A stretch of 64,000 bases of DNA from Pseudomonas sp. FP2335 (GTDB lineage: Bacteria; Pseudomonadota; Gammaproteobacteria; Pseudomonadales; Pseudomonadaceae), in NCBI RefSeq assembly GCF_030687535.1, contig NZ_CP117437.1:744001-808000 (forward strand), written 5' to 3'. A program made the translations under genes and the position numbers. Shown here piece after piece: positions 9,896 through 19,998 of the stretch (positions are counted from its first letter, which is position 1; the number at the start of each line of letters is the position of its first letter). Under the pieces are notes generated by a model. The model was not told where the DNA came from. It saw only the letters and a list, made by a program, of their open reading frames with translations, and did no database searches.

Positions 9896-10905
9896 GCGGC
9901 CACCCCCTCTCCGTCCCCTGTCCCCAGGCTCTTGTAACGCTCGCCGAAGAACTCACGAACGTTGGCGCACTGTGCTTCCGTATCATCCAAACGATTGAAG
10001 TGGGCGCGAAACTCCCTGGCGCCCGGCAGGGTTGCGAGATACCAGCCGACATGCTTGCGAGCAATGCGTACTCCCATCACGTCTCCGTAGAAGGCGTGCA
10101 GGGCGGCCAGATGCTCTAGCAGAATACGTTCCACCTCGATCAGCTCCGGTGCCGGCAAGACTTCGCCGGTACGCAGAAAATGGTCGATCTCACGGAAAAT
10201 CCAGGGCCGCCCCTGGGCAGCCCGGCCAATCAACAAGCCGTCGGCGCCAGTGGCGTGCAACACGCGCCGGGCTTTCTCGGCTGAATCGATGTCGCCATTG
10301 GCAAATACCGGTATCGACACCGCCTGCTTGATCGCGGCAATGGTGTCGTACTCGGCTTCACCTGTGTAAAGGTCGGCGCGGGTGCGGCCATGCACCGCCA
10401 GCGCTGTAATTCCTGCCTGTTCGGCGATTTTCGCCACCGTCAGGCCGTTCTTGTTCTCCCGGTCCCAACCGGTACGGATCTTCAGCGTCACCGGCACCTC
10501 GACTGCGGCGACAACGGCCTGCAGGATCTCGGCAACCAACTGCTCATCTTTCAACAGCGCGGAACCGGCGGCCTTGTTGCAGACCTTCTTGGCCGGGCAG
10601 CCCATGTTGATGTCGATGATCTGCGCCCCCAACTCCACGTTGGCCCGGGCCGCATCCGCCAGCATCTGTGCATCCCCACCGGCGATCTGTACCGAGCGGG
10701 GCTCGGGATCACCTTCGTGGATCATGCGCATCCGCGATTTGCGGGTGTTCCACAAGCTCATGTCGCTGGTGACCATTTCCGAGACTACTAGACCCGCGCC
10801 CAAACGCTTGCACAGCTGACGAAAGGGCTGGTCGGTGACGCCCGCCATCGGGGCGAGAATCAAACCGTTGTGCAATGTATATGGGCCGATGCGTACCGCC
10901 GACAT
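9892..10905 (-). CDS. dusB: tRNA-dihydrouridine synthase B
   Basis: This 337-aa flavoenzyme reduces uridine to dihydrouridine in the tRNA D-loop with NADPH. It starts [27 protein letters not shown], the conserved N-terminal FMN-binding segment. The catalytic cysteine block [19 protein letters not shown] and the [16 protein letters not shown]-terminal motif are intact. It is the first gene of the dusB-fis operon and overlaps fis by 4 bp. The promoter should lie in the 185-bp gap upstream (10906-11090). Confidence 0.97.
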   Translation of the reverse strand: MSAVRIGPYTLHNGLILAPMAGVTDQPFRQLCKRLGAGLVVSEMVTSDMSLWNTRKSRMRMIHEGDPEPRSVQIAGGDAQMLADAARANVELGAQIIDINMGCPAKKVCNKAAGSALLKDEQLVAEILQAVVAAVEVPVTLKIRTGWDRENKNGLTVAKIAEQAGITALAVHGRTRADLYTGEAEYDTIAAIKQAVSIPVFANGDIDSAEKARRVLHATGADGLLIGRAAQGRPWIFREIDHFLRTGEVLPAPELIEVERILLEHLAALHAFYGDVMGVRIARKHVGWYLATLPGAREFRAHFNRLDDTEAQCANVREFFGERYKSLGTGDGEGVAA

Positions 10906-11090
10906 AGGACTTCCCTGTTGTGGGGCCGGATCATTAGAGTTCGAAAAAGGGTTGGCATGATACCCGCTCTCGATGACTGGATAAAGGCTGAATTGGATAA
11001 AATCTGAACAGTTATTTGTTTATCGCCGCCGGTTTGGATGCGCGGGGTCCAGTCAAGAATCCGCCGTCAAACCTCAATGCATAGGCCGAT

Positions 11091-12338
11091 TCACTCGGGC
11101 GAGTGGAAGCTCAGGCTGTAATTCACGGCTTTGTTGCCCGGGTCGAGGATGTCCAGGGAGATGTGGATCGGCGTCTGCGAAGGCATTTCGCTGACACCGG
11201 CCAATTCGCCGCTGAGGTATTCGGCGGGTTTGAAGCGACGACTGGCGATCAGGTTGCCGTTGAGGTCGGCAAAGCGCAGTTCCAGCAAGGGGAAGGGCTG
11301 GGAGAAGGTCGCGCGGTTATAGATGATGGCATCGACCACCAGCGCCCCGGCGAACTCTGGGTGGCTGCGCACCACCAGGTTGCTGCTCTTGATGTGGGCG
11401 ATGTCGACCCGTGATGGCACGGTGCAGCCGAGTGTCGGGCACAGTTGCTGGAACCACGGGCGGTAGGCGTCCTGGCGGGCCAGGTCGTCGAACTGGTAGG
11501 CGATGTACTGGGCGGCGAGGCCGCCGGCGGCGATCAGCACCAGCAAGATCCAGATCAGGCGGCTGCCCAGGCTGGCCGGGCGTTTTTGCGCGTAGAGGTG
11601 CAGCGGGTCGTCTTCCAGGTCCTGAAGCACATCGTCGTGCACGCCGGCTTCGGTGCGCGGGCGCTTGCGGCGGGTGCCGAGACGTTCTTCGGCTTCCGGC
11701 TGGCCGGCGGCATGGGTCAGTGGCGTGAACGGCGGGTCGATGTCGTCCTCGTCCGGCGGCGCGCGCAGTGGCGGTTCTTCATCCAGGTCGTCGGTGTGGA
11801 ACGACATGGACGGTTCGGTGCGCTGCTTGGTCGCAGGTGCGTTCGTCGGTTCGGCGTCGTCTTCGTCTTCTTCAGCCGGCAGGCGTTCTTGCGGCGGTTC
11901 GCTGAACAGGCTGGCGGCCCACTTTTCTTCCTCGGCCTTGATGGTGTCGCGGCTGGCGCTGAGAGGTTCGTCTTTTTGCCGACGATCGCTGCCGGGTTGG
12001 CGGCGATCCGCACCCAGCGGCTGGGTGTGCTGAATCTCGCGGCGTTCCAGCTTGGCCAGTTCCTGGTCCAGGTCCAGGTTGTCCAGGTCCAGCTCTTCGG
12101 CGCTCCATTGCTTCTGGCTGATGGCGCGCGGGGCCGCTGGGGGCGGCTCGACGCTGGCCGGTTGCTCGGCTTGCGAGGCGGCCGCGGCTGCGCGCTGCTC
12201 CAGCAACTGGCGCACCGCGTTGAACACTTGCAGGCACGAGCCGCAACGCACCACGCCGCGGGCCACACTCAATTGAGCGTGGTTGACGCGAAAACGCGAT
12301 TGGCAATGCGGGCACTGGGTGACGAAACTGTCGGTCAT
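11091..12338 (-). CDS. Zinc-ribbon DUF3426 membrane protein
   Basis: This 415-aa protein has an N-terminal MJ0042-type zinc ribbon with C9, C12, C32 and C35 (CPHCQSRF and CGSC). A long acidic, low-complexity linker full of Glu, Asp and Pro follows, then one membrane helix (about 260-280, RLIWILLVLIAAGGLAAQYI) and a C-terminal DUF3426 domain, probably periplasmic. The ATG at 12338 is preferred over an upstream TTG at 12359 because it begins right at the ribbon. It sits 30 bp downstream of prmA on the same strand, a pairing common in Pseudomonas. The function is not established. Confidence 0.9.
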   Translation of the reverse strand: MTDSFVTQCPHCQSRFRVNHAQLSVARGVVRCGSCLQVFNAVRQLLEQRAAAAASQAEQPASVEPPPAAPRAISQKQWSAEELDLDNLDLDQELAKLERREIQHTQPLGADRRQPGSDRRQKDEPLSASRDTIKAEEEKWAASLFSEPPQERLPAEEDEDDAEPTNAPATKQRTEPSMSFHTDDLDEEPPLRAPPDEDDIDPPFTPLTHAAGQPEAEERLGTRRKRPRTEAGVHDDVLQDLEDDPLHLYAQKRPASLGSRLIWILLVLIAAGGLAAQYIAYQFDDLARQDAYRPWFQQLCPTLGCTVPSRVDIAHIKSSNLVVRSHPEFAGALVVDAIIYNRATFSQPFPLLELRFADLNGNLIASRRFKPAEYLSGELAGVSEMPSQTPIHISLDILDPGNKAVNYSLSFHSPE

Positions 12339-12368
12339 GCGGCCATCCGATTCAGGCAAGCGCTCATT

Positions 12369-13247
12369 CTAGCGCCGACGGCCGCTGATGCGTACCCAGC
12401 CATCACGGTTGGCGATGGGGTCCAGCTCGAAATCCTGGGCATAGGCGGCGGCAACATCTTCACCTTGCTCGGCCAGGATGCCCGACAGGGCCAGGCGGCC
12501 ACCGGGCCTGACCAGGCTCGACAGCTGCGGCGCCAGCGACACCAGCGGACCGGCGAGGATATTGGCGACCAGTACGTCGGCCTGCACCTGGGGCAATTGC
12601 TCCGGCAGGTAGAGGGGGAATTTGCCTTCAGCGATGTTGTTGCGCCCGGCGTTGTCGCGGGAGGCTTCCAGGGCTTGCACGTCGATATCGGTGCCGACGG
12701 CCTCCTTGGCGCCCAGCAACAGGGCAGCGATCGCCAGAATCCCCGAGCCGCAGCCGAAGTCCAGCACATTGCAGTCGTGCAGGTCCTGGCCGTCCAGCCA
12801 TTCCAGGCACAGTGCAGTGGTGGGGTGGGTGCCGGTGCCGAATGCGAGGCCCGGGTCCAGCAGCAGGTTCACGGCGTCAGGTTCTGGCGCGGCGTGCCAG
12901 CTCGGTACGATCCACAGGCGCTGGCCGAAACGCATCGGCTGGAAGTTGTCCATCCAGCTGCGTTCCCAGTCCTGGTCTTCGATGACTTCGCTGTGATGCT
13001 CCGGCAGCGGTGCGCCGGTGAGCAGTTCCATATGGGCCAGCACGCTGGCGGCATCGGTGCCGTCTTCGAACAGGGCGAGCAGATGGGTGTGCGACCACAG
13101 CGGGGTGGTGTTGAGTTCGGGTTCGAAGATCGGCTGGTCTTCGGCGTCCATGAAGGTGACCGAAACGGCGCCGACTTCGAGGAACGCGTCTTCATAGGTT
13201 TCGGCTTGTTCTGGGCTGATGGCGAGACGGACTTGCAGCCAAGGCAT
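12369..13247 (-). CDS. prmA: Ribosomal protein L11 methyltransferase
   Basis: This 292-aa SAM-dependent enzyme trimethylates several amino groups of ribosomal protein L11. The start [20 protein letters not shown] is the family N-terminus and gives the usual length; an ATG further upstream would add 31 unrelated residues. Signature blocks include [21 protein letters not shown] and the SAM-binding [15 protein letters not shown], followed by [14 protein letters not shown] and the accC terminator lie upstream. Confidence 0.97.
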   Translation of the reverse strand: MPWLQVRLAISPEQAETYEDAFLEVGAVSVTFMDAEDQPIFEPELNTTPLWSHTHLLALFEDGTDAASVLAHMELLTGAPLPEHHSEVIEDQDWERSWMDNFQPMRFGQRLWIVPSWHAAPEPDAVNLLLDPGLAFGTGTHPTTALCLEWLDGQDLHDCNVLDFGCGSGILAIAALLLGAKEAVGTDIDVQALEASRDNAGRNNIAEGKFPLYLPEQLPQVQADVLVANILAGPLVSLAPQLSSLVRPGGRLALSGILAEQGEDVAAAYAQDFELDPIANRDGWVRISGRRR

Positions 13248-13341
13248 GGCGGGCACCTTTGAAAAAATTGAATGTGCGACGGGTGGGTCGCGAAAGGGCG
13301 CAAGTTTACGCGAGCGGCGGGAGGGGTGTACACATAACAAA

Positions 13342-13430
13342 TGTGGGAGCGGGCTTGCTCGCGAATGCGGTGGGTCAGTGGATAATATCTTGGCTGATGC
13401 ACCGCATTCGCGAGCAAGCCCGCTCCCACA
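13342..13430. repeat. REPIN upstream of prmA
   Basis: TGTGGGAGCGGGCTTGCTCG and its inverted copy ending GCCCGCTCCCACA are about 40 bases apart. The arms also share CGAATGCGGTG and CACCGCATTCG. It lies between the prmA start and the accC terminator. Confidence 0.92.
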
Positions 13431-13471
13431 GGGGGAATGTATCCCGCCAGTAAAATCCGGGGGCCAGAAAC

Positions 13472-13500
13472 AACAAAACCGCCCGAAGGCGGCTTTGTCT
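13472..13500 (-). terminator. Rho-independent terminator of accB-accC
   Basis: On the minus strand, AAGCCGCC-TTCG-GGCGGTTTTG is followed by TTGTTT. The UUCG tetraloop with a GC-rich stem is a textbook intrinsic terminator, 11 bases past the accC stop. Confidence 0.93.
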
Positions 13501-13510
13501 GGTGGAGCGC

Positions 13511-14872
13511 TTACTGGTTGGCCAGCTTGTGTTCCAGGTAGTGAATGTTCACACCACCTTCGCAGAAGCCTTCATCGCGGACCAGGTCCCGGTGCAACGG
13601 GATGTTGGTCTTGATGCCGTCAACCACGATCTCGTCCAGGGCATTGCGCATGCGGGCCATGGCCTCGTCGCGGGTCGCGCCCCAGGTGATCAGCTTGCCG
13701 ATCAGCGAGTCGTAGTTGGACGGAACCTTGTAGCCGCTGTACAGGTGCGAATCCACACGTACGCCGTTGCCGCCGGGCGCGTGGAAATGCTTGACCAGGC
13801 CAGGGCTTGGGATAAAGGTTTTCGGGTCTTCGGCGTTGATGCGGCACTCCAGGGAGTGGCCGTGCATCTTCACGTCGTCCTGGGTGAAGGACAGCGGGTT
13901 GCCGGCGGCGATGCTCAGCATCTCCTTGACGATGTCGATACCGGTGACCATCTCCGAAACCGGGTGCTCTACTTGCACGCGAGTGTTCATCTCGATGAAG
14001 TAGAAACGGCCGTTCTCGTAGAGGAACTCAAAGGTACCGGCGCCACGGTAGTTGATGTCGATGCACGCCTTGACGCAACGAGCCAGTACTTCCTGACGCG
14101 CTTTTTCGTCCAGGCCCGGTGCCGGTGCTTCTTCCAGGACCTTCTGGTGACGACGTTGCAGCGAGCAATCGCGGTCGCCCAGGTGGATGGCGTGGCCTTG
14201 GCCGTCGGAGAGTACTTGCACTTCCACGTGACGTGGGTTGGTCAGGTACTTTTCCAGGTAGACCATCGGGTTGCCAAACCAGGCACCGGCTTCGGAGCGG
14301 GTTTGCTTGGCCGCTTCGATCAGGTCTTCTTCCTTGTGCACCACGCGCATGCCGCGACCACCACCGCCACCGGCGGCCTTGATGATCACCGGGTAGCCGA
14401 CTTCGCGACCAATGCGCAGGGCGGTTTCCTCGTCTTCCGGCAGCGGGCCGTCGGAACCTGGAACGGTTGGCACGCCGGCCGCGATCATGGCGTCCTTGGC
14501 CGAAACCTTGTCACCCATCAGGCGAATGGTTTCGGCTTTCGGGCCGATGAAGGCAAACCCGGATTTTTCCACCTGTTCGGCGAAGTCGGCGTTTTCCGCG
14601 AGGAAGCCGTAGCCAGGGTGGATGCCATCAGCGCCGGTCACTTCCGCGGCCGCGATGATGTTCGAGACTTTCAGGTACGAGTTCGTGGCCAGTGGCGGGC
14701 CGATGCAGATGCTTTCGTCCGCCAGTTTCACGTGCATCAATTCGGTATCGGCCGTCGAGTAAACAGCGACGGTCTTGATGCCCTCTTCCTTACAGGCGCG
14801 CAGGATACGCAGCGCGATCTCGCCGCGGTTGGCGATCAGGACTTTTTGCAGTTTCTTCGCAGGTTTCAACAT
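13511..14872 (-). CDS. accC: Acetyl-CoA carboxylase, biotin carboxylase subunit
   Basis: This 453-aa enzyme carboxylates the biotin on AccB with ATP and bicarbonate, the first half-reaction of fatty-acid synthesis. It has the [17 protein letters not shown] start, the glycine-rich loop of the ATP-grasp fold ([16 protein letters not shown]) and the catalytic [14 protein letters not shown] segment. The ATG at 14872 (MLKPAKKLQ) has GGAG eight bases upstream; a longer start at 14893 would run into accB. It lies directly downstream of accB and ends at a strong terminator. Confidence 0.98.
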   Translation of the reverse strand: MLKPAKKLQKVLIANRGEIALRILRACKEEGIKTVAVYSTADTELMHVKLADESICIGPPLATNSYLKVSNIIAAAEVTGADGIHPGYGFLAENADFAEQVEKSGFAFIGPKAETIRLMGDKVSAKDAMIAAGVPTVPGSDGPLPEDEETALRIGREVGYPVIIKAAGGGGGRGMRVVHKEEDLIEAAKQTRSEAGAWFGNPMVYLEKYLTNPRHVEVQVLSDGQGHAIHLGDRDCSLQRRHQKVLEEAPAPGLDEKARQEVLARCVKACIDINYRGAGTFEFLYENGRFYFIEMNTRVQVEHPVSEMVTGIDIVKEMLSIAAGNPLSFTQDDVKMHGHSLECRINAEDPKTFIPSPGLVKHFHAPGGNGVRVDSHLYSGYKVPSNYDSLIGKLITWGATRDEAMARMRNALDEIVVDGIKTNIPLHRDLVRDEGFCEGGVNIHYLEHKLANQ

Positions 14873-14889
14873 CGAAGGCGCTCCGCGGT

Positions 14890-15357
14890 TCAAACGATGG
14901 TGAACAGCGGCTGGTCGTACTCAACCGGCTGACCGTTTTCTACCAGGATGGATTCGATGACGCCGGCTTTTTCAGCGGTGATGTGGTTCATCATCTTCAT
15001 CGCTTCAACGATGCAGATGGTGTCGCCCACTTTCACGGTCTGGCCCACTTCAACGAAGGCTGGCGAGGTTGGCGCCGGGGTGCGGTAGAAAGTACCGACC
15101 ATTGGCGACTTGACCACGAAACCGTTCAGCACTGGAGCGGCTGGCGCTGCAGGAGCGGCGGCAGCGGCTGGCGCAGCAGCAGCAGCAGGAGCGGCGGCAG
15201 GAGCCGGTGCTTGCATTTGCGGTGCGTAGAACTGTTGGGCCGGGGTCTTGCTGTGGCGGCTGATCCGTACGGACTCTTCGCCTTCCTTGATTTCCAGCTC
15301 GTCGATGCCGGACTCTTCCAGCAGCTCGATCAGTTTCTTAACTTTACGGATATCCAT
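14890..15357 (-). CDS. accB: Biotin carboxyl carrier protein of acetyl-CoA carboxylase
   Basis: This 155-aa carrier has a charged helical N-terminus ([17 protein letters not shown]) and a long Ala-Pro linker (about 45-75). The C-terminal biotinyl domain carries the EAMKMM motif, with K121 as the biotinylated lysine. It shuttles carboxyl groups from AccC to the AccA-AccD transferase. The linker is coded by a run of near-repeated GCA/GCG/GCC codons, so small length differences between strains are likely. It is cotranscribed with accC, 17 bp downstream. Confidence 0.98.
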   Translation of the reverse strand: MDIRKVKKLIELLEESGIDELEIKEGEESVRISRHSKTPAQQFYAPQMQAPAPAAAPAAAAAPAAAAAPAAPAAPVLNGFVVKSPMVGTFYRTPAPTSPAFVEVGQTVKVGDTICIVEAMKMMNHITAEKAGVIESILVENGQPVEYDQPLFTIV

Positions 15358-15381
15358 GAATCATCAACTCCCAAGGGTCGG

Positions 15382-15837
15382 TCAGGGGCGCTTGGCCGGT
15401 TGTTCAATGTGTTCCAGGGCGGCCTCCAGGGCCAGTCGGTAACCGCTGGCGCCAAGGCCGCAGATCACTCCTACCGCTACGTCGGAGAAGTAAGAGTGAT
15501 GGCGGAAAGCTTCGCGTTTGTGCACGTTGGACAAATGCACTTCGATGAATGGGATGCTCACCGCCAGCAGCGCGTCACGTAATGCAACACTTGTATGCGT
15601 AAAAGCGGCGGGATTGATCAGGATAAAGTCCACGCCTTCGCCGCGCGCGGCATGGATGCGATCAATCAATTCATACTCGGCATTGCTTTGCAGGTAGAGC
15701 AGATGGTGGCCGGCTTCACGGGCCCTGCGTTCCAGATCGAGGTTGATCTGTTCCAGGGTGACTGCCCCGTAGACGCCCGGTTCGCGGGTGCCGAGCAGGT
15801 TCAGGTTGGGTCCGTGTAGAACCAGAAAGGTCGCCAT
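15382..15837 (-). CDS. aroQ: Type II 3-dehydroquinate dehydratase
   Basis: This 151-aa enzyme converts 3-dehydroquinate to 3-dehydroshikimate, the third step of the shikimate pathway. The conserved [17 protein letters not shown] segment carries the catalytic tyrosine, and [16 protein letters not shown] and the [11 protein letters not shown] block complete the active site. It lies 24 bp upstream of accB, so aroQ-accB-accC form one likely operon, as in other pseudomonads. Its promoter should lie in the 175-bp gap at 15838-16012. Confidence 0.98.
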   Translation of the reverse strand: MATFLVLHGPNLNLLGTREPGVYGAVTLEQINLDLERRAREAGHHLLYLQSNAEYELIDRIHAARGEGVDFILINPAAFTHTSVALRDALLAVSIPFIEVHLSNVHKREAFRHHSYFSDVAVGVICGLGASGYRLALEAALEHIEQPAKRP

Positions 15838-16012
15838 CGGCTGTTCCTTGTTATTGATGTGGGTACGGCAGAACCCGGCGACTATGCCGCAAAGCCTTTG
15901 TGACTGTCCAGTTCTATGCAGTAGGCAGCACGATTAGCGAGGATAGCGCAAAATTTGTGACCGCGAGCCTGGATCCGGTCAGTGTGGGAGCGGCATCCAG
16001 GCTGAGACCGGG

Positions 16013-17974
16013 TTAAACGCGGAACGCCTGGACAGCGGTGTTGAGCTGCCCGCCGAGCACCAGCAGATGCTCGCCCTGGCTGCGGCCCTGGCCGATGCGC
16101 AGCAAATTGTCCTCACCCAATTGGTGAATCCGCTCGCTGTTGTCACGGATTTCGCTGACCGCGCTGCTCTGCTGTGCGGTCACATCGGCAATGCGCACTG
16201 CTGTGGCGGAAATGGTCTGGATCGCCCCGACGATTTCATCCAGTGCACCGTCGGCCGCCTGGGCCTGCTGGGCGGTGGCTTCGGCGTGTTCGACCTGGGC
16301 GCGCATGCCTTGCACCGATTGGTGCGCAGCGGCTTGCAGGCCGGCGATCAGGGTCTGGATTTCGGCGGTGGCGCCGGCGGTGCGCTGCGCCAGGGAGCGC
16401 ACTTCGTCGGCGACCACGGCAAACCCGCGTCCGGCTTCACCGGCCCGGGCGGCCTCAATCGCCGCGTTGAGCGCGAGCAGGTTGGTCTGGTCGGCGATCG
16501 AGCGGATCACCGTCAGCACGCCGCCGATGGTCGCGGACTCTTCAGCGAGTTTCTCGATCATTTGCGCATTTTGCTGCACTTCACCCACCAGCGCATGTAG
16601 CCCGGTCAGGCTCAGGCCGATCACCCGTTGGCCCTGTTCCACCGCGTCACCGGCGCTGCGGCTGGCCCCCGCGGCCTGGCTGGCGTCGCCGGCGACTTGT
16701 TGAATGGTCGCTTCGAGTTCGCCCAGGGAGTCGCGGATCTGCGCGGTGTCGCCGGCCTGGCGCTCGGCGCCGTCATGCAGGCCGCTGCTCAGTTCGGCCA
16801 ATGCACGGCTGCTGCCGGCGACTTCCTCGGCATTGCCGCGAATGGTGCCGACCAACGCCACCAAATAGGCGCGCAGGCGGTTCAGCGACGCTTCAATGTC
16901 GTGCAGTTCGCGGTTGGTCTTGCCCAAGGCAATCGACTGGCTGAAGTCGCCTTCGGCCCAGGTCGACAGGGCCGGTGCCAGGTTGGTCAGGACTCGCGCC
17001 AAGCGGCGTTGCAGGGTGTCGATCAGCAATGCGATCAGCAGGATCAGACCGATCATCACGCCTTGCATCACCCGCACTTCGCCCTGGATCTTGCCGTGCT
17101 GCGCGCGCACCACCGGCTCCAGGCTGGCGATGGCTTGTTGCACGGCGTTGATTTTCAGGTGAGTGGCGTTGGCCAGGTCGGCCCGCTGCTGGATCTGCTC
17201 GCGAGTGCGCTTGAGTTCGGCGGGGTAGCGGGTCAGCAGGCTGTTGAGTTCGCGCTTGAGGTCGACGCCGGTGTCCTGGGCTTCGGTTTTTTCGCTGTTT
17301 TCCAGGCCCATCAGGGCGGAGAAGTCGTCGGCGCTGGATTCGGCGCTGGCCGTCACGCCCAGCAGCGGCAGCTGTTCCAGCAGGTCCGCCTGGCTGCGGA
17401 TGTTGCCGACTTCGCGCTCCACATCATCGGCGAGTTCCGCACGGCCGCTGCTCACCAGCTTGTCGCGGGCCAGGGACAGTTTGCCCAGGTGTTGCGACGC
17501 GGCCAGCAGCGGCGGCAGGTAGCGCGCGGCCTGGGGGGAATTCACGCCGATGGCGTATTGGCTCAGTTGCTCCAGGTTTGCGCCCAATTCGCGCTCGGCT
17601 TGCAGCAGCAGGGCTTGCGGGTCGCCGGCCAGCTTGCCGGCAGCGAGCAGGTCGGTCTTGCTGAAGGCGTCCAGGTCCACAAGGCTCGGGCGCAGATTTT
17701 GCGCGAGGTCGGCAGGCAGTTCATCCAGATGTTGCAGCAGGTTTTCCAGGCTCTGGCTGGCGCTGCTCAAACGCAGGGCGTCGCCGCTGGCGAGGTAGTC
17801 GTCGATATTGCGCGCGGCCTGGTTCTGGAAGGTCTGGGACAGGCCCAGGTAGCGTTCCATCAGCAAATACGGACGCTCCAGTGCCCGCTGCGACCACCAG
17901 AGTGTCGCACCGAGCGCCAGGCACACAGCCACGAGCAGAAGGGTATTGAGATTGGTCAGCAGCTTCAGGCGCAT
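16013..17974 (-). CDS. ctpL: Methyl-accepting chemotaxis protein (CtpL-like)
   Basis: This 653-aa receptor has a first membrane helix at about 7-28 and a long helical periplasmic sensor region (about 30-300). A second helix spans about 304-321, then a HAMP-like linker and the signalling domain, whose hairpin tip reads [31 protein letters not shown]. It signals through CheW/CheA. Its place between aroQ and gcbA matches ctpL (PA4844), a receptor for phosphate-starvation taxis in P. aeruginosa; that specificity is carried over by synteny only. The ATG at 17974 is preferred to a TTG at 17986, though neither has a clear ribosome site. Confidence 0.85.
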   Translation of the reverse strand: MRLKLLTNLNTLLLVAVCLALGATLWWSQRALERPYLLMERYLGLSQTFQNQAARNIDDYLASGDALRLSSASQSLENLLQHLDELPADLAQNLRPSLVDLDAFSKTDLLAAGKLAGDPQALLLQAERELGANLEQLSQYAIGVNSPQAARYLPPLLAASQHLGKLSLARDKLVSSGRAELADDVEREVGNIRSQADLLEQLPLLGVTASAESSADDFSALMGLENSEKTEAQDTGVDLKRELNSLLTRYPAELKRTREQIQQRADLANATHLKINAVQQAIASLEPVVRAQHGKIQGEVRVMQGVMIGLILLIALLIDTLQRRLARVLTNLAPALSTWAEGDFSQSIALGKTNRELHDIEASLNRLRAYLVALVGTIRGNAEEVAGSSRALAELSSGLHDGAERQAGDTAQIRDSLGELEATIQQVAGDASQAAGASRSAGDAVEQGQRVIGLSLTGLHALVGEVQQNAQMIEKLAEESATIGGVLTVIRSIADQTNLLALNAAIEAARAGEAGRGFAVVADEVRSLAQRTAGATAEIQTLIAGLQAAAHQSVQGMRAQVEHAEATAQQAQAADGALDEIVGAIQTISATAVRIADVTAQQSSAVSEIRDNSERIHQLGEDNLLRIGQGRSQGEHLLVLGGQLNTAVQAFRV

Positions 17975-18027
17975 GCGGGATTTCAACCGACAGCAAAAGG
18001 TAAGTACCTGAAGTTATTGCGCTTTCA

Positions 18028-19698
18028 TTACAAGGTTATGACGGAATCAGTGGATTCCGGTGAAAAGGTGGCACTTTGCTTTGATGTGCGCGCCGCTTGT
18101 ACTCGGTTGCGTCCGGCGTTCTTCGCGCGGTACAGCGCCTCGTCGGCCTGGGCCGCCATCATCAGGCTGTCGGAACCGTCGCACAGCTCCACAACCCCTG
18201 CGCTGAAGGTGCACCACAAGTCCTGCGGCTGGGCCGGGTAGTGAATTTCGGCAAAGCGCCCACGGATTTCGTCCAGCACCTTGCAGGCCGATTCCAGGTC
18301 GGTGTCGGGCATCACGATGGCGAATTCCTCGCCGCCGTAGCGCCCGATGTAGTCCGTCTTGCGCAGGCGCTGCTTGAGAAACAGCGCCAGGCTCTTGATC
18401 ACGCGGTCGCCCATGGGGTGGCCGTGGCTGTCGTTGACCCGCTTGAAGTGGTCAATGTCGAGCATGGCAAAGCTCAGCGGCTTGTTCTCGCGGCGCGCAC
18501 GGAAGCTGCAGTCTTCGAGCAATTGCAGGATGTGGGTGTGGTTGTACAGGCCGGTCAGGCTGTCGCGCACCATGCGCGCCTTGAGGTGGCGGGCGCGGGC
18601 GGCGCGGTTGCGCACGGTGGTGATCAGGTGGCGCGGCTTGATCGGCTTGGTCAGGAAGTCGTCGCCGCCCTCGCTCATCGCGTCCAGCTGTTTGTCCAGG
18701 TCATCTTCAGCCGACAGGTAGATGATCGGCACGCTGACATAGCGGTCGTTATGGCGGATCACCTTGGCCAGTTCGGTGCCGGTGCAGGCGGGCATGTACA
18801 TGTCGAGGATGATCAGGTCGGGCTGGAAGTCCGCCAGCTCGGCCATGGCCTGGATCGGCTCGATCAAGGTGCGGGTGACGATGCCGGCACTGTTGAGCAG
18901 GCGTTCGGTGTGCAGGGCCTGGGCGCGCGAGTCGTCGATGATCAGCACTTTATACGGCTCGTACTGGGCGACGCAGGTGAGCACTTCGATCTTCTCCAGC
19001 AGGCTGGAGGCTTCCAGGGTGCCGGTGAGGAACTCCTGGCCACCGGCGCGCACGGCGGCGAGACGGGTCGGGGTGTCGGTTTCGTGCAGGCTGAAAAAAA
19101 GCAGTGGCAGTTTTTGCTCCAGGCCTTCCTGGGCTTCGGCGGCCAGCTTGAGGCCCAGGCCGGCGCCGCAAAAGTCCACGTCCATGACGATGGCCGACGG
19201 CAAGCGCTCGGCCATCGACGCTCGGAACGCCGGCACGCTGTCCAGGGACTGCGCGCTCATGCCAAAAAATTCCAGCTGCTTGGCCAGGCGCTCGGCGCGG
19301 TCGTGATCGGCGAGCATCACGTAGATCGGCTTGCGCATCGGTGGCAGGAAGGTTTGTTCGAGCTGGTCGCCCTGGCGCAGCCCGGTGCGCGACAGGCGCT
19401 GCATCAGGCGATTGAGTTCGGTGATCAGGTGGCTGCTGAGGCGGCCACGGTTTTCGTCGACTTGCTTGAGCGATTCGCCGATATGCCGCGCCAACTGGCC
19501 GTGCTCCGGCTGCTCGAAGCGCTCGGCAAAACGCTGCAGGCGCAGGTTGGCTTCGCTGAGTTCGGAGAGGTCAGCGTTGGACCATTCACTGCGTTGCAGG
19601 CGCTGCCAGATCTCAAGAATTTGACGTGCCTGATGAATTACCCGCTGGGCAAAATGGTGCTTGAGACGCTCACGGCTGGGGTCTTCTGGCTCGGTCAT
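18028..19698 (-). CDS. gcbA: Response regulator diguanylate cyclase GcbA
   Basis: This 556-aa protein has a helical N-terminal region (about 1-115), two receivers (about 123-245 and 248-368) and a C-terminal GGDEF domain. The second receiver is canonical (D299 acceptor, TKPI lysine). The first keeps an Asp (IVMDVDF) but has LTGTLE where the conserved lysine should be, so it is probably degenerate. The cyclase site is GGEEF at 455-459, and an RxxD product-inhibition site (RKTD) lies at 446-449, so it should make cyclic-di-GMP with feedback control. The layout and neighbours match GcbA of P. fluorescens / PA4843, which promotes attachment. Confidence 0.92.
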   Translation of the reverse strand: MTEPEDPSRERLKHHFAQRVIHQARQILEIWQRLQRSEWSNADLSELSEANLRLQRFAERFEQPEHGQLARHIGESLKQVDENRGRLSSHLITELNRLMQRLSRTGLRQGDQLEQTFLPPMRKPIYVMLADHDRAERLAKQLEFFGMSAQSLDSVPAFRASMAERLPSAIVMDVDFCGAGLGLKLAAEAQEGLEQKLPLLFFSLHETDTPTRLAAVRAGGQEFLTGTLEASSLLEKIEVLTCVAQYEPYKVLIIDDSRAQALHTERLLNSAGIVTRTLIEPIQAMAELADFQPDLIILDMYMPACTGTELAKVIRHNDRYVSVPIIYLSAEDDLDKQLDAMSEGGDDFLTKPIKPRHLITTVRNRAARARHLKARMVRDSLTGLYNHTHILQLLEDCSFRARRENKPLSFAMLDIDHFKRVNDSHGHPMGDRVIKSLALFLKQRLRKTDYIGRYGGEEFAIVMPDTDLESACKVLDEIRGRFAEIHYPAQPQDLWCTFSAGVVELCDGSDSLMMAAQADEALYRAKNAGRNRVQAARTSKQSATFSPESTDSVITL

Positions 19699-19998
19699 AT
19701 CCTGACTACTAGTAAGGCTGCATGCTGAGGTCGAACTGATGGCTCTATGCTAGCACCTCTTTTCTGTTGCATGAGTGTCATACGTCAATTAACTGCGAGA
19801 CTTACGCATTCAATTTTCGACTCATCGGTCGCGCAGCGTAAAAAGCGTGCATCCTTTATAGTCGAACGCCCCGTATGCGCCACTTTCGTTTAAAAGCCCC
19901 GCGCTGACGGGCACGATGGGGTAGGGTTGTGGTCGGAGTGTTTGAACGCACCCGGACAATAGACGTGCATGAACTCAAGTGATTGAAAGGATCCCGCC
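19699..19998. promoter_or_regulatory. Divergent intergenic region, gcbA / DUF2333 gene
   Basis: These 300 bases separate divergent genes and must hold both promoters. The part nearer gcbA is less GC-rich. An AAAGGAT ribosome site lies just before the ATG at 19999. No clear repeat, terminator or small gene is visible. Confidence 0.6.

Noticed and set aside
11445..13262. 605-residue plus-strand frame across the zinc-ribbon gene and prmA
   Set aside because: It spans two real genes and the gap between them with no family signature.
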